Source: Nocardioides sp. (GTDB taxonomy: Bacteria; Actinomycetota; Actinomycetes; Propionibacteriales; Nocardioidaceae). From it: 36,936 bases of DNA. This document shows, piece after piece, positions 31,820-36,936 of this stretch. The DNA lies in contig NZ_JAOPWY010000059.1 of NCBI RefSeq assembly GCF_025965415.1, positions 1 through 36,936 on the forward strand, written 5' to 3'. The notes under the pieces were generated by a model. The model saw only the letters and a program-made list of their open reading frames with translations. It was not told the origin of the DNA and made no database searches. The number at the start of each line of letters is the position of its first letter. Position 1 is the first letter of the stretch. The position numbers and the translations under genes are program-made.

Positions 31820-33381
31820 GCCCGCCCGACTTCCTCCTCTCCGACCTCTCCGAGGCCGAGCGTTACCGCCGCTTCGACGAGCTCCAGGGCACGCTGACCG
31901 GCGTCTGGTCGGCCATGCGCCTCGGCCACGCCGACGAGTGCGTCGTGGTCATCCCGTCCGTGACCCTCGATCGAGCGGTGGCGCCGAGCGGCAGCCTCAT
32001 GCAGGCCTACGAGGAGCGCTACCTCTTCATGCTGATGCTGCTGCGCCAGCCCCGCCTCCGGATGACCTACGTCACCTCGGGACCGATCGCGCCGGAGATC
32101 ATCGAGTACTACCTCTCACTGCTCCCCGGCATCATCCCGAGCCATGCTCGCGCCCGGCTGTCGCTCGTCGCCGTCCACGACATGTCGGAGAGGTCGCTGA
32201 GCGAGAAGCTGTTGGACCGCCCCGCGCTGCTGAGCCGCATCGCCGCGGGCATCCCGAACCCGGGCCGTTGCCACCTGGTGCCGTACAACGCCACCGAGCT
32301 CGAGCGCGACCTGGCGCTGAGCCTGGGGATCCCCATGTTCGGCGCCGACCCGCGACTCGCTCCGCTCGGCTCCAAGACCGGCTGCCGTCGGCTCTTCGCC
32401 GAGGTCGGGATCCCGCACCCGCTGGGGGCGGAGGACCTCCGGCGGCTCGACGAGGTCGCCGACGCGTTGATGAGGATGCGGGCCGAGCGGCCGACCATGG
32501 AGGGCGCGATCGTGAAGCTCAACGAGGGCGTGTCCGGCGCGGGCAACGCACTCGTCCGGCTCGACGGCCTGCCTCCCCCCGGCGCACCCGACGAGCGCGA
32601 GTGCGTGCTAGCGCGCCTGGATGCGATGGAGCTGGAGTCCCAGCGGACGCCGCGTGCGGTGTACCTCGCCAAGCTCGAGGAGGGGGCGGGCATCGTCGAG
32701 GAGCGGATCACGGGCGACGAGGTGCGCAGCCCGAGCGTGCAGCTGCGCGTCCTGCCCGAAGGCCGGGTCGAGCTGCCGTCGACGCACGACCAGCTGCTCG
32801 GCGGTGCGAGCGGTCAGAGCTACCTGGGCTGCACCTTCCCCGCCTCACCGGAGTACGCCGGAGCGATCTCGGAGCAGGCCGCCCTGGTGGGCGAACGCCT
32901 GGCGACGCTCGGCGCGCTCGGACGGTTCGCGATCGACTTCGTCGTCGTGCGCGACGCCAGTGGCGCGTGGACGTCGTACGCCATCGAGCTCAACCTGCGC
33001 CGGGGCGGCACGACCCACCCCTTCCTGACCCTCCAGTTCCTCACCGACGGCCGCTACCACCCGGACGTCGGTCTCTTCCTCACGCCAGGAGGGCGCGCGA
33101 AGCACCTGGCGGCGACGGATCACCTCGAGTCCGACCTGCTCCGGGGCCTCGCCCCGGCGGACCTGTTCGACATCGTCGCCCGCCACGGCCTGCTGTTCGA
33201 CCAGTCGCTCCAGGCCGGGGTCGTGTTCCACATGATCAGCTGCCTCACCGAGCACGGACGAGTGGGATTGACGGCCGTCGGGGACAGCGCGCAGGAGGCG
33301 TGGGAGCGCTACGTCGAGGCGGAGCGGATCCTGCTGGAGGAGGCGCGGCTGGCCCTGCAGGAGCGGCCGCTCCCGGGATGA
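31816..33381 (+). CDS. ATP-grasp peptide ligase, PGM1-related (521 aa)
   Basis: The protein resembles PGM1, the ATP-grasp ligase that joins amino-acid-like units to peptides in pheganomycin biosynthesis. The N-terminal domain (about 1-170) has VVVIPSVTLDRAVAPSG and MTYVTSGPIAPEIIEYYLSL, a fold that precedes the ATP-grasp in this group. The core carries GSKTGCRRLFAEVGIPHPLG, EGAIVKLNEGVSGAGNALV (the nucleotide-binding strand and glycine loop) and the metal/carboxylate segment SYAIELNLRRGGTTHPFLTL. It is preceded by ATGA overlap and followed by a second ATGA overlap with the cyclotransferase-like gene, so the ligase is embedded in the signalling operon. The acceptor and donor are unknown; a small modified peptide or amide is inferred. 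Confidence 0.85.
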   Translation: MSPPDFLLSDLSEAERYRRFDELQGTLTGVWSAMRLGHADECVVVIPSVTLDRAVAPSGSLMQAYEERYLFMLMLLRQPRLRMTYVTSGPIAPEIIEYYLSLLPGIIPSHARARLSLVAVHDMSERSLSEKLLDRPALLSRIAAGIPNPGRCHLVPYNATELERDLALSLGIPMFGADPRLAPLGSKTGCRRLFAEVGIPHPLGAEDLRRLDEVADALMRMRAERPTMEGAIVKLNEGVSGAGNALVRLDGLPPPGAPDERECVLARLDAMELESQRTPRAVYLAKLEEGAGIVEERITGDEVRSPSVQLRVLPEGRVELPSTHDQLLGGASGQSYLGCTFPASPEYAGAISEQAALVGERLATLGALGRFAIDFVVVRDASGAWTSYAIELNLRRGGTTHPFLTLQFLTDGRYHPDVGLFLTPGGRAKHLAATDHLESDLLRGLAPADLFDIVARHGLLFDQSLQAGVVFHMISCLTEHGRVGLTAVGDSAQEAWERYVEAERILLEEARLALQERPLPG

Positions 33382-34013
33382 GCGGTCAGGCGCAGCGCCG
33401 GTCCTGGTACGTCGCGTACGGCTCGAACCTCGCGCTCGAGCGCTTCCGGTGCTACCTGCGCGGCGGCCCGGTGCCCGGCGGAGCACGTGTCTACCCCGGC
33501 TGTCGCGATCCCCAGGAGCCGGCCGATGCGGTCGCCGTGTCGCTCCCGGGGCGGCTGGTCTTCGCCGGACGGTCGAGGGTGTGGGGCGGCGGCATCGCCT
33601 TCCACGACGGCGCAGCAGCCGGCGAGGCCGTCGGCCGCGGGTACCTCGTCACATCCGCGCAGCTCGCCGACGTCGTGGCGCAGGAGATTTGGCAACCTCC
33701 CGGTGGCACCGTCGCGCTCCGGATCGAGGCGTGGCTGGGCGACGGTGGCTGCCCGGCACAGGGGTGGGGCGCCACCGGGCTCTACGACACGCTCCGCGTC
33801 CTCGGCACTCGCAACGGCGCACCGCTGGTCACGGTCACGCATCGCGCCGTCGCGACGATGTCGCCGGTGGCTCCCACCGCGGCCTATCTGCACTGGATCA
33901 GGACCGGACTCAGGCAGACCCGCGGCTGGGACGACGATCGGATCGACCTCTACCTCGCCCAGATGCCCGGCATCGAGCCCACGGACGGCGGCGTCGCTCC
34001 TGTGCTTCACTGA
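33378..34013 (+). CDS. Gamma-glutamylcyclotransferase-fold protein (211 aa)
   Basis: The signature WYVAYGSNLALERF (10-23) is the YGSN substrate-binding loop of GGCT/AIG2-like proteins. It is followed by LVFAGRSRVWGGGIAFHDGA, another hallmark strand region. The domain fills the first 190 residues, and the tail contains RTGLRQTRGWDDDRIDLYLA. Homologues in actinobacteria are often labelled histone deacetylase, which the sequence does not support. Coupled by ATGA to the PGM1-like ligase, it may cleave or cyclise the amide or peptide that the ligase makes. A make-and-break pair under signal control is an attractive inference. Confidence 0.82.
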   Translation: MSGQAQRRSWYVAYGSNLALERFRCYLRGGPVPGGARVYPGCRDPQEPADAVAVSLPGRLVFAGRSRVWGGGIAFHDGAAAGEAVGRGYLVTSAQLADVVAQEIWQPPGGTVALRIEAWLGDGGCPAQGWGATGLYDTLRVLGTRNGAPLVTVTHRAVATMSPVAPTAAYLHWIRTGLRQTRGWDDDRIDLYLAQMPGIEPTDGGVAPVLH

Positions 34014-34017
34014 CGAG

Positions 34018-34671
34018 ATGTGGCGGCTGCTGGAACCGCTGAGAGCCGAGGATCGCGACGCGTTCCTGGCCCTGGCCCGCCCGCGGACGTTCGGACGCAA
34101 CGAGGTCCTCTGCCACGAGGGCGATCCCGCTGACTCGCTGCACCTGGTGGAGGAGGGCCACCTCAGAGTGCACGGCACGCTGGCCTCCGGCGCCACCGCG
34201 ACGCTCACCATCCTGTCTCCGGGCGACTACTTCGGCGAGCTCGCGCTGCTCCGGGCCGACGGCCGGCGCACCGCCACGGTGACGGCACTCGAGCCCAGCA
34301 GGACGCTGGCCGTGACGATCGCGGCGTTCAACAGGCTGTGCGGGACGCACCCCACCATCGAGCGGGTCCTCGCCACCCTGCTGGCGGACCGGATCGACCT
34401 GCTGAGCCGACGACTGCTCGAGACCATGTACGAGAGCCTCGATCGCCGGGTGTACCGGCGCCTCCTCGAGCTCGCCAGCACCTACCAGCGACCCGACGGC
34501 TCAGTCGCCATCCCGCTGAGCCAGACGCAGCTGGCGGACCTCGTCGGGGCCACGCGACCACCGGTCAACCAGGTGCTCAAACGGCTCTCGGACCGGGGTG
34601 TCGTCCGGTTGGGCCGTGCCAGGATCGAGGTCCTCGACCTGGCCGAGCTGCAGCGCCGGTGCCCCGCGTAG
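34018..34671 (+). CDS. CRP/FNR-family transcriptional regulator (217 aa)
   Basis: ATG 34018 begins 4 bp after the cyclotransferase-like stop. The N-terminal cNMP-binding barrel (about 5-115) has VLCHEGDPADSLHLVEEGHL and an intact phosphate-binding cassette GDYFGELALL...RRTATVTA (Gly73-Glu74, Arg84-Thr85), which suggests real binding of cyclic nucleotide. The dimer helix follows, then a Crp-type winged helix at about 145-200 (LSQTQLADLVGATRPPVNQV, LKRLSDRGVVRLGRARIEVL). There are no FNR-type iron-sulfur cysteines. As the last gene of an operon that also encodes a nucleotide cyclase, it is the likely receptor of that signal and may control the operon itself. Confidence 0.92.
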   Translation: MWRLLEPLRAEDRDAFLALARPRTFGRNEVLCHEGDPADSLHLVEEGHLRVHGTLASGATATLTILSPGDYFGELALLRADGRRTATVTALEPSRTLAVTIAAFNRLCGTHPTIERVLATLLADRIDLLSRRLLETMYESLDRRVYRRLLELASTYQRPDGSVAIPLSQTQLADLVGATRPPVNQVLKRLSDRGVVRLGRARIEVLDLAELQRRCPA

Positions 34672-34803
34672 GGCGTGGATCGACGTCGTCACCGTTCTCG
34701 ATCGATCAGTCGAACTGTCCTCGGACGAACAGAGTTCTCCTCGTCACCGGCCCAGGATCGAGTCACCCCATCAGGAGACCCGATCCCAGCCCAGGAGCTC
34801 GAC

Positions 34804-34995
34804 ATGTCCACCTACGAAGCCACCGCCATCTACCGATCGATGCTCGCGGACCGGATGCGCGACGCTGAGCAGCGCCGCCTGGCCCGCGAGGTCAAGCAGA
34901 CCGAGGCCCAGCGAGTCTCGCGACCGGTCGCCACGTCGCCCCGCCGGCACTCCCGCGTCTGGCGGCTCGTCTACTTCCCCCACGCCAACGGCTGA
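34804..34995 (+). CDS. Small basic hypothetical protein (63 aa)
   Basis: The protein reads MSTYEATAIYRSMLADRMRD then a helical, Arg/Glu-rich stretch (AEQRRLAREVKQTEAQR) and a basic end (PRRHSRVWRLVYFPHANG). Codon bias is normal for the neighbourhood. No domain is recognised. It lies alone 132 bp after the CRP gene and 17 bp before the next small gene, so the two may be co-transcribed. I see no signal peptide or membrane segment. Confidence 0.6.
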   Translation: MSTYEATAIYRSMLADRMRDAEQRRLAREVKQTEAQRVSRPVATSPRRHSRVWRLVYFPHANG

Positions 34996-35012
34996 GCCGG
35001 ACGGAGCCGACC

Positions 35013-35249
35013 ATGTCCCCCCAACCCGCACCCGCGCGCGACCAGGTGCTCGACGAGCTGCGCCGGGAGCTCCTGCGTCTGGCCCGGCACGAGGAGGAGG
35101 TCGCGGCGGGCGTGGCCGCCCGTGTCCACTACTGGGAGCCCACCCCCGTCACCGTCGTCGTCCATCGCCAGTGCGCCGCAGCCCTTCGCGACGCCGCCGA
35201 CGAGCTCATCCCGGCCGCTCACGCGCCTGACGACCGACCGCCACGCTGA
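35013..35249 (+). CDS. Small hypothetical protein (78 aa)
   Basis: An acidic-basic helical N-terminal half (DQVLDELRRELLRLARHEEE) and a second segment VHYWEPTPVTVVVHRQCAAA then LRDAADELIPAAH are followed by a polar tail. Codon use is strongly biased to G/C third positions, supporting a real gene. The family is not recognised. It may be transcribed with the preceding 63-aa gene. Confidence 0.55.
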   Translation: MSPQPAPARDQVLDELRRELLRLARHEEEVAAGVAARVHYWEPTPVTVVVHRQCAAALRDAADELIPAAHAPDDRPPR

Positions 35250-35343
35250 CGGCGTCGGGCTCCAGCTCGTGTCACCGGCGCTCTGCTGGAGCCTCTCCGG
35301 CGCTGAGGGTTGCCCACCGTGCGGCCGCGGGGGAGGGTGGCGC

Positions 35344-35700
35344 ATGGCCACCTACGCGGTCAACCCCGACGCCGTCGCCCACGCCCGGAAGCTGATCGAC
35401 GCCCGGCAGTACGTCCTGGACAGCGACTGGGGCGAGAACCAGCCGGACGCCGAGGCGCAGAACGCCTACCTCGACCAGCACTCCTGGGCGGACTACGCCG
35501 CCTGGCACCTCGGGCTGACCGAGGGCGCCAACGAGGAGACCAAGGCGCGCCACGCCTTCGTCTACGGCGACTTCCGGCGGGTGCACCGCAGCGGGCTCAT
35601 CGCGTGCGTCTACCGGGCGTCGGAGTGGCGGCACAAGAAGGTGGAGCTCGCCGCGCACGACCTGCTGCAGCGGCTCGACGCGGTGGCGGGAATCTCCTGA
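35344..35700 (+). CDS. Conserved hypothetical actinobacterial protein (118 aa)
   Basis: The start at ATG 35344 follows a GGGGGAGGGTGG run. The sequence is compact and soluble, with VNPDAVAHARKLIDARQYVL, DSDWGENQPDAEAQNAYLDQ, HSWADYAAWHLGLTEGANEE and FVYGDFRRVHRSGLIACVYR. I recall similar Trp/Asp-rich short proteins as common conserved hypotheticals in actinobacteria, with no known function. It converges with the P-loop kinase-like gene, whose stop lies only 10 bp away, and no terminator hairpin is visible between them. Confidence 0.7.
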   Translation: MATYAVNPDAVAHARKLIDARQYVLDSDWGENQPDAEAQNAYLDQHSWADYAAWHLGLTEGANEETKARHAFVYGDFRRVHRSGLIACVYRASEWRHKKVELAAHDLLQRLDAVAGIS

Positions 35701-35709
35701 GCCAGCAGG

Positions 35710-36240
35710 TCAGGACCGGAGTCGCTGCAGGGCGGCCAGCGCCGAGTCGCGTTCGGTCGCGTCGACGACGACGAGCCCACGGTCGTCGACCAGGTCGAGC
35801 AGCTCGCGCCGACCTTGCAGCACGAGCGCGTCGCCGCCCCGCTCCTCGATGATCCGCGAGACGACCTCGGTGACCGGCGTGAGGGCGCGGGCGTGGAGCC
35901 GCTCGAGCAGCACGTCGGGCTCGACGGTCAGCACCACGCCGACGTACGCCGCTCCCGCCTCCGCCGCCGCCGACTCGAACCGGTCCAGCTGCCCGGGCGT
36001 GACGACGAGCTGGGGGAGCACGACGTCGCGACCGGTGCGCAGGTAGGCGGTGATCAACGCCAGGGCCGAGGCGCGCACGGCTTCGCCGGTGCCGACGAAG
36101 TCGTCCGACCAGCCCGACACCCACGCGCGCAGCTCGTCGATGTCGCACACCAGCGTGCCGGGGTGCGCGGCGGCGTAGGCGTGCGCGAGCGTCGACTTCC
36201 CGACTCCGGAAGGTCCGTTGAGATGGAGGAGCGTGCCCAC
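35710..36240 (-). CDS. P-loop AAA/kinase-like protein (176 aa)
   Basis: Walker A is LNGPSGVGKSTLAHAYA (7-23), so a nucleotide-binding phosphotransferase of the zeta-toxin/chloramphenicol-phosphotransferase-like or gluconokinase-like size class is likely. A DIDEL motif (about 33-37) offers the usual acid after strand 2. LRTGRDVVLPQLVVTPGQLD and the lid-like VLLERLHARALTPVTEVVSR complete the fold. The substrate cannot be named. Many such stand-alone actinobacterial P-loop proteins are annotated only as AAA family ATPases. It is divergent from acnA across a region with a perfect palindrome. Confidence 0.78.
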   Translation of the reverse strand: MGTLLHLNGPSGVGKSTLAHAYAAAHPGTLVCDIDELRAWVSGWSDDFVGTGEAVRASALALITAYLRTGRDVVLPQLVVTPGQLDRFESAAAEAGAAYVGVVLTVEPDVLLERLHARALTPVTEVVSRIIEERGGDALVLQGRRELLDLVDDRGLVVVDATERDSALAALQRLRS

Positions 36241-36264
36241 GCGCCGAGGCTAGACCGCGTATGA

Positions 36265-36282
36265 TATCTTGACGTCAAGATA
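36265..36282. promoter_or_regulatory. 18-bp perfect palindrome upstream of acnA
   Basis: TATCTTGACGTCAAGATA is a perfect palindrome 98 bp before the acnA start and 25 bp before the divergent kinase-like start. A TATGAT hexamer (36260-36265) abuts it, and a TTGACG -35-like box lies inside it, so a bound protein would block or shape the promoters. The site is a probable operator for a dimeric regulator of central carbon metabolism; the regulator is not in the window. Confidence 0.6.
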
Positions 36283-36380
36283 CATACGACGTCAGAACTA
36301 GGGGTCGTCTGTCTTCCCGTCCCTTCGGGTGCGACGGCAAGATGGGCGTGAACCCGCGAACTCCCGAGGAGATGTGGCTG

Positions 36381-36936
<556 letters not shown>

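Noticed and set aside
31692..33377. Plus-strand frame upstream of and in phase with the cyclotransferase-like gene
   Set aside because: It is an out-of-frame reading of the PGM1-like ligase gene; the true start is the ATGA overlap at 33378.

Overview
The window reads as high-GC actinobacterial chromosome, most like a Nocardioides-type (Propionibacteriales) genome. The grounds are strong third-position G/C bias, many GTG starts, ATGA/GTGA gene overlaps, a GAF-ANTAR regulator, DUF3618/holin/YtxH-like envelope genes and a PucR-type regulator. The species cannot be named from sequence alone.

Layout. 1-4.8 kb is an accessory, partly decayed zone. It holds an IS110-family transposase whose upstream DNA folds into several hairpins (a candidate bridge RNA), about 1.2 kb of coding debris, a GAF-ANTAR gene broken by two compensating frameshifts, and a Lys/Ala/Pro-rich histone-like protein. 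4.8-9.4 kb carries a three-gene minus-strand operon of small envelope/stress proteins (YtxH-like, phage-holin-like, DUF3618), a divergent BrkB/YihY membrane protein overlapping an alpha/beta hydrolase, and a frameshifted small membrane protein.

10.8-26.9 kb is the centrepiece: a bacterial microcompartment (BMC) locus built as two divergent arms around a 218-bp control region. The left arm (minus strand) encodes a pentamer vertex protein, BMC-H, an AdhE-type CoA-acylating aldehyde dehydrogenase, an EutJ-like ASKHA protein, BMC-T, a malate-dehydrogenase-like enzyme with an unusual N-terminal extension, a zinc alcohol dehydrogenase and a GAF/PucR regulator. The right arm (plus strand) encodes a DUF7064/7065-like protein, a HAD phosphatase with a Cys cluster and a possible encapsulation tail, a stand-alone phosphohistidine swivel domain, two unrecognised proteins (474 and 197 aa), a pyruvate phosphate dikinase-like protein whose PEP/pyruvate barrel has lost its catalytic residues, a second BMC-H and a histidine phosphatase. 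None of the classical signature enzymes (diol dehydratase, ethanolamine lyase, glycyl-radical enzyme, fuculose/rhamnulose aldolase) and no PduL phosphotransacylase is present. My reading is that the signature chemistry is phosphorylation of an unidentified alcohol, enol or phenol-like substrate by a split dikinase (phenylphosphate-synthase-like logic), feeding an aldehyde to the acylating dehydrogenase. The composition matches no BMC type I know.

28-34.7 kb is a tightly overlapping signalling operon: GAF-GAF hybrid histidine kinase, single-domain receiver, receiver-linked class III nucleotide cyclase, PGM1-like ATP-grasp peptide ligase, gamma-glutamylcyclotransferase-fold protein and a CRP/FNR regulator with an intact cyclic-nucleotide-binding cassette. 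The window ends with three small hypothetical genes, a P-loop kinase-like protein and the 5' part of aconitase (acnA) behind an 18-bp perfect palindrome.
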